Assembly: GCA_021030915.1 (NCBI GenBank)
Contig: JAGEMR010000082.1
Coordinates: 1-64,000, forward strand
Direction of reading: 5' to 3'
DNA from: Astrothelium macrocarpum
Lineage: Eukaryota; Ascomycota; Dothideomycetes; Trypetheliales; Trypetheliaceae
DNA length: 64,000 bases
Under the pieces are notes generated by a model. The model did not search any database. It saw only the letters and a program-made list of their open reading frames with translations, and was not told where the DNA came from. Positions 43,440 through 54,831 of this stretch are shown here, one piece after another. Position 1 is the stretch's first letter; the number at the start of each line of letters is the position of its first letter. A program made the position numbers and the translations under genes.

Positions 43440-44016
43440 ACATCTTCATGCCATCAAGTTTCTGTGCTGCGTCCGTCATTCTCGTCACTCTTTCAACATT
43501 GACTTGTATATTCATCTAAGTCAAAGCTTTGATCGACGACAATCTCTCGAGCCTCTTTAAAAATGCCGGTCATCTATTGACTTGATCTCTGTTCTTCAAA
43601 ATTATTCTTGAGTTTGGAGAAAGATGGCGGGTTAGTGGGCACTTTCTTTTGGTTAATGGTTCCTGGCCTCATATACCGATGGCCTTGGCGTTCACGTTCT
43701 TTTTCATGTTCATTAAACCTTTTCTCCAGACTCTCTACCGGTGCATTAGCTCTGGAACAGAGTTGGTTAGCTGGCTATAGTAATGCCTGATCCAGTGCTT
43801 TCACTAGCTAGCTTCTTGTCAATAGACCTTCGTTGTTTTATAGTAGAGAACAAATCCAAATTCGACATTCATTTTGACATCAGCTGTACCAACTCCGCAT
43901 CCTCATCTTCCTTGTTGTGCGATCAATCCGCATAAGAGCCACGTAACCACATCACAACTTTTTGCCTTTTCTTTAGCACTCATCCTGTCCTTACAATGCG
44001 TAAGCATTACCCGTGA
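43440..44016. other. Gene-free stretch
   Basis: 3' flank of the peptide precursor and of the convergent small gene. Nothing else is recognised. Confidence 0.4.
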
Positions 44017-44424
44017 CTAGGTAGCATAATGCGAATGATTCATCAGCTTCCTGGAGTTCCCAGTAACGCGGTAGTTCTCCTCAAGAAAGTCGATGACCTC
44101 TGACAAGGTAGATCCATCTTCCATGACTGCCCCTTTTTTTGGTTCAAAACAACAAGGCCGAGAAATCTTGTAAAACGTATACTCTTTGCAAAATTCCATT
44201 TCCCCGCCACTCTTCTCCCAGTTGGCATTACAGTCAGCACAGAAATCCGCGTCGATACAATCCAAACGTACAAACTGCGATTATGAGTGACTGAAAAGGT
44301 AGAGCTATTCCCTGAAAGCAAGAAACTGAGAAGAAAAGGAAAGGAAAGAGAAAAAAAATTAGGTGCTGTTCATCACCGGAAGGTTTTCCCGGCGTATGAT
44401 GATGGTTTCCGTAGTCCGTGACAT
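44017..44424 (-). CDS. Small Cys-rich protein, unknown
   Basis: Proposed exons are 44424-44377 and 44274-44017, joined in phase by a GTGATG...ATCGCAG intron, giving 101 residues. It begins MSRTTETIIIRRENLP. Six cysteines cluster in residues ~20-56 (DCIDADFCADCNANWEK, MEFCKEY, RPCCFEPK), followed by an acidic helix (TLSEVIDFLEENYRV). No signal peptide is seen. The cysteine pattern could bind zinc. The fit of the splice phases supports it, but it is short and I know no family. Confidence 0.4.
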
Positions 44425-44917
44425 TTTAGCAGAAAATGTCGCCAATGCATAAGATTGTATACATTTTACGTACTTGTTGAACAAAGGAGGCGAAGTTTGC
44501 TCAAAGAGATATTAAGTCCTATGTCGAGAGTCGAAAATGTTCATCTGTATAGAAGCTTTTCCTTTTCCTTACCACAATTCGATAAAATGGAAGGAGAAGG
44601 AATTTGTGCAAGTAAACATCCACAACTTGAAATTCTGGCGGAAATTGCTCACTTAATTACACCAGTAGTGTGCGAGGACTTACTCCATAAAAAACGTATG
44701 CAGAGCCAAAAGGGTCGTTATCATTTCTTAAATATCTGCTTATCTATTAAGTTTCATCTCAATGAAACAATCATGTCCACATTTCTTGTCCAATCAAAAG
44801 CCAAAGGATATCAATGCATCAAACGGGTATCCAAAATCATCCGCTTAAAAACGCAAAAATCGCTCATTTTGTGAAAGAGCCACAAGGCTCATCATCCAAA
44901 TCCTGCTCTGGTCCAAC
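44425..44917. other. Gene-free stretch
   Basis: The plus-strand ORF at 44455-44874 has no recognisable feature and overlaps the presumed promoter and 3' flank. I do not call it. Confidence 0.4.
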
Positions 44918-47347
44918 TCAAACTGCGGTCCCATTGACATTCACCTCATACCCACCCTCCTTCTGCTTCAACGCCTTCGCCAACATCAACTCCCTCATCC
45001 AATCAATTCGCGCGTCCCTCGACTTCACCGCAAAATGGTGCGTCTCACCCTTCTTTAGTAGCATCTTGCGCTCCTTCTCGTCTCGCTCTCTGAGCTCGGG
45101 CACAAGCTGAAACTCAAACGCCGGATCCTTGGCCTCGTTCTTTTGTTTGCTGTTGGTGATGCTCAGCGCCTTGAGCTTGGTGGCGAGCTTCTTGGATGCA
45201 ATCGAGCTGCACGCAACGGCGTAGTCATCGACGTCAATGGTGGACAGTGCTGTGGTTGAGGGCAAGGCATCACGATGCGCTGAGAGCTGGGTGCCGCGCA
45301 GTCGAAAGTGCTGGTCGTGCCAGTCGTGTCGGAGAAGCTTGGTCTTGCGCTTCTTCATCCATCCGGCATGGGTGACACCCGGTTGGAGGGTGGTGGTGGC
45401 AGAGATGTCGGAAGGTCCGACGGTGGAGGCATTATCAGTGAAGGCTCCTTGCGAGGATTGAGAAGGATTTTGCCGACGGTGGTTTGGTGGCATGGCGTTC
45501 ACCGTACTTTGGCTTCGTGGTGGGAGTTGTTGTGGTGGTGGTGGATAGACGTTGACTGTGCTTTGACTACGTGGTGGTAGGTCAACGGAGGGTGAGAAAG
45601 CATTGGTTGTGCTCTGGCTGCGAGGGATGGGGTCATTAATGGGAGAATATACAGTGCCTTCCTCAAGGCGAGGCATGGCAAATGAAGGCCTCCGCCAGTC
45701 AGTACGGGAACCCGTCCGTGCTATCGGGTCGCGGAATTGCATGTTTGGAGGTACAGACTGGGAAGTGTCGCGCCCGGTCGGGTCTTGAGGAAGTGCTGTG
45801 ACAGGAACATCCATTTCTGATGCCGGCGTTCCCATACGGTAGAAGCCATTTGGCGAAAAAGCAGTCGGGGGTGACATGGCGGTGTTACAAGGCGAGAAAG
45901 TATCGGAAGGCATCATCGGACCAGCGCCAAAATATGGCTGGGCGGTTTGAGGACGATGCTGTGGAATCTCAAGTCTTGGCAGTGACCTGAAACTTTCTTG
46001 ACGTGTAGGCTCAGCCTCGATTGGAGATTGAAAAGGTGGAAACATTTCCAATGGAGTTGGGGGATCATTGATGGGAGGTTGAACATGCTGAAAACTGAGG
46101 AATTGCTTAACATTTTCCTGTGGATCTCGATGTTCTAGATTTTGGAGGTTGTCTTCCTGCAATGCTAATGCGGGAACTTCACTGGGTCCAAGAAGGTCGG
46201 AAGACGCTACCACGGATGGTATTGCTTCAGACGTTGGTCGGAAGACATTATCAACGATATTTTGAGCTGTAGTAGCATTACCTGGATCACCAGCGATGAA
46301 AATTTGACCGCCTTTTTCTGGGCTGATAGGGAAACCGTGTTCCTGGCGAAGCTGTCGGATGAGTCTCTGTTGCTTTCTGTATTTGGCACAGCGATCGCCC
46401 TTGGCACATTTGTGGGGTTTTGGAATCAGCTGCTCGATGGCGACGATCGAAACAGATTCTGCAGGTGTAATGGCATCGTCAAGCCCTGCGCGGTTCTTAC
46501 GACCGCGACGTCTATGGGCGCCTCCAGGCGTTATCGGGGTGTGATCATCATGCTCTTCATCCTCATGACGTCCTCGATGGTGTTTCCTCGAAGGTTTCCT
46601 GTTCACGGTGGTACATGGTCGGCTAACGTCCTGGAATGGAGTTGGTGCCGGACTGTAGCTTCCATCATTCCCGCGGAGAACCTCAATCTCGTTCCAAAGC
46701 TGATGTCGCTTGCCAAAAGATTGGATATCCAATTCTTTGAGATCCTCGAATTGTAAATCGAGAAGCACCGATCCGGAAATGTCGTTCAACTCAAATCGCT
46801 CTATGATTGAGGATTCGAATCCTTGATCGGCCATCCACGCTGCAACTTGATGCGAAGTCCAGCTATGGACGTCTCCGCTAAAGTCTAATTCGGGAGCTGC
46901 CGAGGGAGGATTGTAGCTGGTTTGAGCAGGGGCGACTGTGGATTGCGAAAAAGACGTGTCCAATCGTGGCGGTGGTTGTTTTGTAAGCAATGGTGACAGC
47001 TGAAGAGCATAATCGTATGTCAATTCGCTCGAATGCTGTGACGAACGGAACAAATGCGGTCCTCTCGGTCCTTCTACAGGTTTCATTTCATGGACGTGGA
47101 GCTCAAACGCACTTCTTCTGGCCGAATGCGGGGTCGCTATTTCGTCGTATGTCGAGATGGTTGTTTGACTTCTCCTTTTGCCGTCTGATTCAAGGCTACT
47201 TGGGAGAGAATCTTCCTCAAATTCGCTCTCGTCGTCTTCGAAATCGGTCTCACTCTCGTACATTTGAGTACCCTCAGTACTCTCAAACGGTACGGGCGTC
47301 GCTCGTGCTGATGCTAGAAAAGGCTGCATTTTGCCTTTTTGGAACAT
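44918..47347 (-). CDS. SAM- and PH-domain protein, likely cortical scaffold
   Basis: A single exon of about 809 residues from ATG 47347. The acidic N-terminus leads to a SAM domain at about 160-225 (WTSHQVAAWMADQGFESSII...ELDIQSFGKRHQLWNEI). A basic patch and a Cys/Lys segment (KCAKGDRCAKYRKQQRLIRQL) follow, then a long Pro/Ser-rich linker with PRSQST repeats. A C-terminal PH domain starts at about 665 (HAGWMKKRKTKLLRHDWHDQHFRLRG ... HHFAVKSRDARIDWMRELM). Boi1/Boi2 polarity proteins combine SH3, SAM and PH; no SH3 is visible here, so it is a relative or analogue. Membrane lipid binding through PH and self-association through SAM are inferred. Confidence 0.8.
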   Translation of the reverse strand: MFQKGKMQPFLASARATPVPFESTEGTQMYESETDFEDDESEFEEDSLPSSLESDGKRRSQTTISTYDEIATPHSARRSAFELHVHEMKPVEGPRGPHLFRSSQHSSELTYDYALQLSPLLTKQPPPRLDTSFSQSTVAPAQTSYNPPSAAPELDFSGDVHSWTSHQVAAWMADQGFESSIIERFELNDISGSVLLDLQFEDLKELDIQSFGKRHQLWNEIEVLRGNDGSYSPAPTPFQDVSRPCTTVNRKPSRKHHRGRHEDEEHDDHTPITPGGAHRRRGRKNRAGLDDAITPAESVSIVAIEQLIPKPHKCAKGDRCAKYRKQQRLIRQLRQEHGFPISPEKGGQIFIAGDPGNATTAQNIVDNVFRPTSEAIPSVVASSDLLGPSEVPALALQEDNLQNLEHRDPQENVKQFLSFQHVQPPINDPPTPLEMFPPFQSPIEAEPTRQESFRSLPRLEIPQHRPQTAQPYFGAGPMMPSDTFSPCNTAMSPPTAFSPNGFYRMGTPASEMDVPVTALPQDPTGRDTSQSVPPNMQFRDPIARTGSRTDWRRPSFAMPRLEEGTVYSPINDPIPRSQSTTNAFSPSVDLPPRSQSTVNVYPPPPQQLPPRSQSTVNAMPPNHRRQNPSQSSQGAFTDNASTVGPSDISATTTLQPGVTHAGWMKKRKTKLLRHDWHDQHFRLRGTQLSAHRDALPSTTALSTIDVDDYAVACSSIASKKLATKLKALSITNSKQKNEAKDPAFEFQLVPELRERDEKERKMLLKKGETHHFAVKSRDARIDWMRELMLAKALKQKEGGYEVNVNGTAV

Positions 47348-50300
47348 TTCCACCCCCGCCTCGAGAGGGGTGATGGGTGTGAGAGCTTGCTAATCGTAGA
47401 AATTAGACCAACTGCATGTACTATTTCCGGTAGAAACAACCAACCATGGTGTAAACGATATATGTGCAGCTCCAACAGCTCTAATCGATTGCTTCCGTAA
47501 GCACACGTTATCAGCGCATGGACAATGTGGATACCGGTGCAAACGCAGGGTCTATCATGAGCAAAAAAGAAAAGCAGCAGCAAAACCGACGAAACTTGGA
47601 CACCAGCAGCGTCACGGAGGGTTTTGTAGAAAGAGGCATTTGGGGCGCTCTGGCTGCTTCATCCTTCGACTCGGCTACTGTTCATCCCTCGGACTGGCAA
47701 GTGTGACCATGCAATGAGCTCCCTGTGGGCGCCCCAGCAACATCTCGGATAGGCTGGACTACATTGGAGCATGCAGAAGTGGCCGTCTCCACGACACCCG
47801 TTCCGCCAATCCAAGCTTTTAGTTGCATGCGGGCAAGGATAGCTGGGCGCGTAAACTCGCCCCTCCACCACTCGACCGCCTTAGTTCCCCGCTCTAACCC
47901 TTCATTCGCTCAATCTCAATGCTACTAGACTGGGCTCTTTGGCCCTACTAACAGCCCGATAGCATTGCTAACAGTCGGGCAGCAGGTGGACCGAGAGCAG
48001 ACGGGACCTTTGAAGGGCAGGGTGGGACGCCTCACGATTCATCAGCACGATAATCATGCTTCAGAGGATCTTCGAAACGGTTCATAGCTGCGACGGAAAC
48101 GGACCGAGGAGAACCAGAGTTTGCTGCCCTACTTCGTGCATGGCACTTTCATGGCATCTGTAGCACCGTACCAAAGTAATATTGTTACTCCAACTTGGAG
48201 CTCTACTCCTGTGATTGCTGACTGCGTATAGTCCCTTGCGACCGGTGATGCCGAAATCGTAGGGATGCGTATATCTAAGCTGACATACGCAGGAGAGACT
48301 CTTGGTTCATCCAATCTGGTGCAATGAGTGCCGTATTGGTTTAATATGTGAGCATGAATTCACCCTAGGATCGGGAGATTGACTTTGATCCCTTCGCATG
48401 CATATGCAGGTTCTTCACATATCATTGAGGATGGAGTCTAGGTCTCCAGGCCGCAAAATAGGTCGCATTGGTGTTAACGTGCACGCGACGCTGCAACCTG
48501 TGCTCCCGCTATTTGGTCTACGATGTGCTAGAAAGGTGTCACAGAACGCCATCAAATAAACTTATTGGATGCGCTCCCGGTGGCGAACAGCTGCCACGGA
48601 AAATCCTATGAGCGGGCCTCCAACCAGCTGGCCGAAAGTCTCCCATCTTTCCTCACATGACTGTTTGCTCATGCGGGCATGAGAATATGAAGTATAGTTG
48701 GAGGAGCAGAGGACTCCAATAGGACTCTTAAGACGAAGATTGGGGTCGTGATAGGTGGTTTGGTAAGACCTACGTGCTTCGAGATGACTCGCAAACATCA
48801 TACCTTCCCATTCTGGCTTTCCGGAAAGTTATATCAGAGTTTCTGGGCTAATTATGCACAGGCTAAGTCAAGAATTAAATGGTTCATTATTGCATCGCAA
48901 CCTCGCAGGGTATACAGGGAGCACTTACAGTTTTGTGCGCTTGTGAAAGATTCAAAGTCTCACTTAAAGTTGAAATGTTGTGTGTCTTTGACCATGCACC
49001 CATCCAGATTGGATCCAATTCTTCACGCTGAAGCTCCGACGAGCTCTGCCGAACTTTGAGTCGCTTAATTCTTCGGACGAGAGATTTCTTCCTCCCGAGA
49101 GCAGCCGCAGTCGTGTGACAAGTTCCGCGAGTCGAATTGACACTGGCAACCAGTTGGGCGTCTCCAATGCCTTTGGTACCGGGTACACGGCAGAAAAGAA
49201 TCCGGCTGGCATCGGACGAAAAGTCTGGTGACTGTCCCAAAATCAGGATTCGGTGTGATGGATGAAAAAGCCAGTGTATTGATTTCATCAGTCGGTATCC
49301 AATCGTGTTGCGAGAAATCAGGATCCACCAGCTGGTCTGCAGCATTGTCAGCTCATCCCCTGTACATGTCCCTTGCAAGACTAATTATGGGACATTCTTT
49401 AAAAAGTACTAATTAGTAACAGTTTAATTTCCACCTTCCCTTTTACAGCAAGCTACCGCAATCTATTAGCGGTCATTGTTATCCCCCACGCAAACCAGGG
49501 ATGGGGCAGGGGAAGCTCACGGTCCGATGCATGCAATAGGCGGACCTTACAGACTCTACTCCGTAATGGTGCCAATGTTCGCTAGGGGATCGATCATCGC
49601 GCAAAGTCATTTGTTGGGACGGCACGCCCCGAGCTTTGGCGAGATGCTTGGCATGCAGACCGCTGCTCCATCACAAAGGTTTTCAAGCGCTCGATACCAA
49701 TCGCTTGCGAAATGCCTCTATTCTCTTCCAGCCTCGCTTCAGATGGGCTCCAAGGCTGAATCACTTCCCGCACAAAAAATGTTGCAAACGTTTTCTGATC
49801 TGCAGCGGGAGGATGCGATCTATGAGGAATGGTACAGCAGCTTTGCAGCGGTAGTGACAACGCTCTGCAAACTCTGCGTCATTACGTCTTGATGGCAAAC
49901 CACAACAGAATAGTCCCCTCGTCGATTGAAGAGAAGAATAAGATGACGATCATCCCAGACTTCCTTGTCTGTATTCCGAATTGAGGGTGGAAAAGGGCAA
50001 TTGAGTTTGGCCAGCCTTTCTGTGATTGCAAGTGGTCAAGAATGGACAGGGAAACGAAATGAATGATACGGCGACATTCAGAAAGGCAACAGTCGTCACG
50101 TCCATATCGTTCCCCTAGCTTTCAGCCTCGATGCAAGCAGATCCGGCCGCGAAGGAACCGGTTATCGACACCATCCCCTTTTCTCGAAAGCGACCGTACG
50201 CGGGGTAGCGGAAGCTTCAGCACGACAGACCCAAAGCGGTATAGTCTCAAGAATTATTAGGTGCTTTTTGGGGGGCATGCGGCGCATTGGGCGCTTGCAA

Positions 50301-50708
50301 AAATAGCTTGCGTGGAGTAGAAGAGGGGTGGGCTGCGAGCGGGCTGGGAGGTCACACCAATGGTAAGCGCTGGTTTCGCTGGCTCCGGCTGTCGTGGCCG
50401 GCCGACATGCAGGCCCAAGTGGGCCGCCAGAAATAGAACGGTCAATTTGGGCACATTTCGCTCTCTTCTGGACATATAAGGTACATTATCGCCCAACTCT
50501 CGACCTTTTCCCATCGCCATCTCAATAATTTACTCTCTTTCTCTGTCCATTGTACTAAGATTTGCTGGACAGATCTTGTACTATCTCCTTAATTTGTGGT
50601 CACCTTCGGAGTTTGCTCACGGTCCCTTGCCAATCCTTTGACGACTAGACTATTGCACGAATCCTTGTTTACCAATTATCTCATAAAGGCTCTCCGCCAT
50701 TTCCTTCA
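47348..50708. promoter_or_regulatory. 3.4-kb gene-free divergent region upstream of the Pro1-type regulator
   Basis: No supported gene in the longest such gap of the window. Small minus-strand ORFs at 48562-48801 and 48887-49378 lack motifs and splice support. The last ~250 bp before 50709 are C/T-rich, as in a long 5' leader. Developmental regulators often have extended upstream regions. Confidence 0.45.
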
Positions 50709-52783
50709 ATGTCCTCGGTGACTCCTGCGTCTTCTTCCAAGGCTGTCGCTGTTGCAAACATGTCGAAACCAACAATTAAATCCCCAGACCCAAAGCAAAA
50801 GGAGAAGGATGCAACCAAAATGCACCGACGCTCTCGAACAGGTCAGTGTTTCCTGGGGTTGCAGGGATGACCCGCCTTCGTATCCGCTGACAACGACCCC
50901 CAGGTTGCTTCACGTGCAGACTGCGACGAAAGAAGTGTGATGAAGGCAAACCATCATGTCGAGCTTGCAAGCATCTTGGACTCAAGTGCGAGTACAAGAG
51001 ACCGATGTGGTGGAGTAACAACGAGCAGCGACGGCAGCAAAAGGAAATTATTAAAAACATTATTAAGCGCACCAAGCTCAACGAAAAGACGAATCAACCA
51101 CTCCCGACCAGCGTCAATACACCGCCAAGCCTCTGCCACTCTCTACCCACGACAACGACTTTTTCAGACCATATTGCGCGGACGCGATCGGCTTCTGTAG
51201 ACTCTCAATTTTCCAACGAGTTCAATTTCAACCAAATCCCACCGCACGACTATTTCAGCTCCAGCATGATGCCACCACCAGAATTTGCTTCGTCGCATTC
51301 CCACTTTCCCATGTTTCAGCCATATGAAGTTGATATTAAAACCGAGACGCAGACCTTTATCAATGATATTCCCACTCACCGAGATTCGTCAATCTCAACT
51401 TTTAGCACTTATCAAATTCCACCTACACCGCATTCCACTGGATTCTCCATGCATCCGACAGAAAGCTGGGTCCAACAAGACTATTACGAGAGCCGCAGGG
51501 AATCATTGGCTGAAGAGCCCCTCGATTTCCATTCGTTTGAATTTCCTCATGGTCCTTTTACACCAACGCATCAGGCGATCATCGACGTAGACGACTGCGA
51601 CAGACATCTCCTAGACCACTTTGTCGACAAGGTATTGCGACTAATTTTTCCAATCCTTGACGTCAACCAGCACGGCTCGGCAGGTCACGATGTCGTTCTT
51701 CCGGCATTAGAGAAGAACAAAACCTACCTGCACTGCTGTCTGAGCATAGCCGCACTGCACATGAAGGCGACCGAAAGAATCCAAGGCGAGCAGATCGACA
51801 ACGACATCATGCGCCATCGCTATGCGACGATATCCGAGCTGTGCGAAGCGCTGAATCGCGATACCGACCACGACCAAATCCTGGAAGCGACGCTCGGCAT
51901 GATTTTCTTCCAATGCTCCGTTGGACGACCAGAGGACAGCCTCCCAGACATTCCTTGGCATCAGCATTTCCAAGCTGCAACAAGTCTTGTGCATAAGCTG
52001 GATTTACCACGCCACCTTGTGGACCTGACCGCGCACCCGGATGCACAGCCACCCTTCAACATGACCCTAGCCGCCTGGATCGACATTCTCGGCGCCACTA
52101 TGGTTGGTCGAGTGCCGGCGTTTGCTGATACATACCGGGAGAAAAACATGGCGCATTCGTCCATGGGATTGGCTGATCTCATGGGCTGCGACGATCGGGT
52201 CATGTACTTGATTTCAGAAATTGCGTGTCTCGAGGCCATGGCACTGGAAGGTATGGAGCCGATGCAGCTCTGCACTCACATCCGGCATCTCGGGGACCAA
52301 ATTACTGCTATGGATCCCGGCGCGGGTGCGTTGGCAAGTGCGTATTCGTCCACGGGTGCTATCCGACCAAAGCAGCTTCGCAAGAACATGACGGCTGTCT
52401 TCCGATGTGCAGCCAGAATCTATCTCTGCATATTGGTTCCGGACTTTGATAGGTACTCACCCAGCATCACCGCTCTTGTCGACGGCCTAGTACAGGCAAT
52501 GGAATACATTCCTGCCGGACCAGAGGGCTTTGATCGCTCACTTGTCTGGCCGTTGTTGCTTGCTGGCTCGGTGTCTCTGCCGGAGTCTTCCTTCCGCAAC
52601 ATGTTCCATGATCGATGTCTGCGCCTGGGAGAGGCATCCGACTTTGGATCGCTTGGACGAATCAAGGAGCTCCTCAAGGATGTCTGGAGGACCAACGATG
52701 CTGCATTCTCACGGGGAGAGAGACACAGCATGCATTGGCGAGATGCGATGCGGCAGAAGGGCTGGGACTTCCTGTTGATCTGA
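50709..52783 (+). CDS. Zn2Cys6 transcription factor, Pro1/ADV-1/NosA-RosA type (sexual development)
   Basis: There are two exons, with an intron of about 63 nt from near 50841 to 50903 inside the codon before the zinc cluster. The binuclear cluster reads GCFTCRLRRKKCDEGKPSC, continues RACKHLGLKCEYKRP, and is followed by the family-typical MWWSNNEQRRQQKEIIKNIIKRTK linker. Residues ~210-640 form the fungal-specific regulatory domain (LDHFVDKVLRLIFPILDVN; KTYLHCCLSIAALHMKA; LPDIPWHQHFQAATSLVHKLDL), ending WRDAMRQKGWDFLLI. Pro1/ADV-1 controls hyphal fusion and fruiting-body development; NosA and RosA in Aspergillus act on sexual reproduction. Which of these is the ortholog cannot be told without a tree. 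Start is the first ATG of the first exon. Confidence 0.8.
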
Positions 52784-54831
52784 GAAGTCATTTTCCCACT
52801 GCCACCCCTGGTGGGCATGCATCCATGTTTGTTTAATGCCCGGATGATGAAGCAATTTCATCTGACTCGGAGGTGCCTCCAACGTTCACGATGTCTTATG
52901 ATGTCTTTGATGAAAGCGTTGGTGTTGGGGCTGACAATCAAAGTCCGCTCCCATTTTCCTATTCTTTCGATTCTCTGTTTATACTTATAGAGCCTTATAC
53001 CCCTTTTGTAATTTTTCTTTTTAACATTTCAACCTCATCATCACACCTGCATAACGGAGGACGAGGGTGTGAAGCATTGTCCGAAACATTGAGAGGTATT
53101 TCGGTGTTGGTATGGCGGTCCCATTCGTAATTATTACGGCGGTATATCCTCGATTTTGCAAAAGCAGAAAAGGATTGCGCGTGGACACCACTTTTGTTGG
53201 ATGAGCTTTACCCTATTACGGCTTAATGGCCCAGATGTACAAATATGGTCCGGGTTTGGGCCAGAAGGGGGCAAAGGTTGGATAGAGAAGGATGTTGGTC
53301 CTTGCTCAACGGCTTTGCCTAAGGACGGACATGACACTGTATAGCTAAATGAGCTGAAATCAAATACAAAAAAGATTAAATTTTACAAGATTTTCAAGAA
53401 TGTACGACGTCTGAGTCAAAGAAGCCACAGCGTAATGCGGCTAATGTTTGCCTCAAAAAAAATTTCGTCAGGACTACACGCGGAGGCTTACTCCGTAGTC
53501 CGTACGCCGCGACGGCACAAAGACCATGCCCTTTACAGTGAATCAAAACGAGCATTCATTAAACTATGTGGATCACAGCAAACGACATAAGAGAATACTT
53601 AGTGCTGACAGATCCGTGCAATGATTGAACCCATTGACAGTTGAGGTTTCGTACAGAGCACGGAGTACCCAGAGTCATGACATTGAATTAAATCCGAGGA
53701 CCGAATGACGTATCTTATTCGGCAGATCCTCTGGGTATTAGGTCGGGCATCCCAATTCTTCCATCGCGTGCAATTGTGCGTCGGCTCGCTTGCAATCAAG
53801 ACTTGTTGTTTTCATTCATCTAAAGCAAGACAGAGGTGCCGTTGATAAGAGGTCCCACATGCTTGTCTTCCAAGCAGCCTGACGCAGATTGTAGAACAGA
53901 TTGAGTCTTTATTTGAGAATCATTTCCCGGTAAGTATCACGGGCCCGGTACCAAATTTTGCCATTTCATACTCCGTGGTCCTGGCTTCTCGACGCGTCAG
54001 CGATCCAAGACTACCTGCTACCACGTGCTGTCTCGTTCCATGGACGTTTACGTGATGAGATAGGTCCAGCCATTGTTGCCTCTTCAGCTTTTATCCGTTG
54101 GGATCATGGAAAGGTCCCAGCGCTTTGCCTCCTCCTTCAGCTAATACAAAGGTACACAACACAAAATGCTCCTTTAGGCACGCCAAAGACAGTTCCGGAT
54201 GTTTATGCGGACGGCAAAGCTGGGATGAGAGAGATCGGCCTTTCCGTCTGACAGGCCCCAGGAGCAAGCTAGATGCTAGCCTTCATCGTCACCTGCCAGA
54301 CATGTCAAAGCGAGCCTGACGGGTTCCAAAGTCTCCGAATCAGTCCCCACCCAATCGTAGAATCTTCGCGACGCTCTCCTGCATATCGTTCCCAGCGCTA
54401 CGTTTGTACCTTGTTCGCGGCTATGATTGCGCGCGCGCACTGCCCTAAATTTAGCACTCGCCGCATCCTAGGTCAAACCAGCCCTCTTGACTGGACCACA
54501 GCAAAGCTCTCCCCTTCATAAGCGCCTTGCGACTCTTAAAGGCTCCTGGGTCGGGAGGCTAGCTGCGATGCTGTTGTTCCATGAGCTGATGGGCCCCAGC
54601 TAGCACTGCAGTTGCATCTCGCCCCCAGAGATTGATCCCGTCCTCTATTTTGTCTTGGCTATTTCCGACTGCCAACCGCATCTTACGCGCCCCCGCGAAA
54701 GCACTTGGCGCCTGTGGTCGCATATACTGTCCCTACCTTCGTCATTGTGCTTTACTGCCTCCCTTGCCGTTGAGGCGTACTCTTGGGTCTGCAAGAAGGA
54801 AGAGGGGTCTGAGGGGTTCTCTGCTTCCTCC
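52784..54831. other. Gene-free stretch
   Basis: About 2 kb with no supported gene. Several TACTCCGTA-like words occur (near 53490, 53658 in reverse, 53968), as often seen in fungal intergenic DNA. Confidence 0.4.

Noticed and set aside
48887..49378. 163-residue minus-strand ORF in the gap upstream of the Pro1-type gene
   Set aside because: No domain or signal peptide and no plausible partner exons.
53487..53975. Recurring TACTCCGTA words as a mobile element
   Set aside because: Short, scattered and without terminal inverted repeat structure or target duplications; common background in fungal intergenic DNA.
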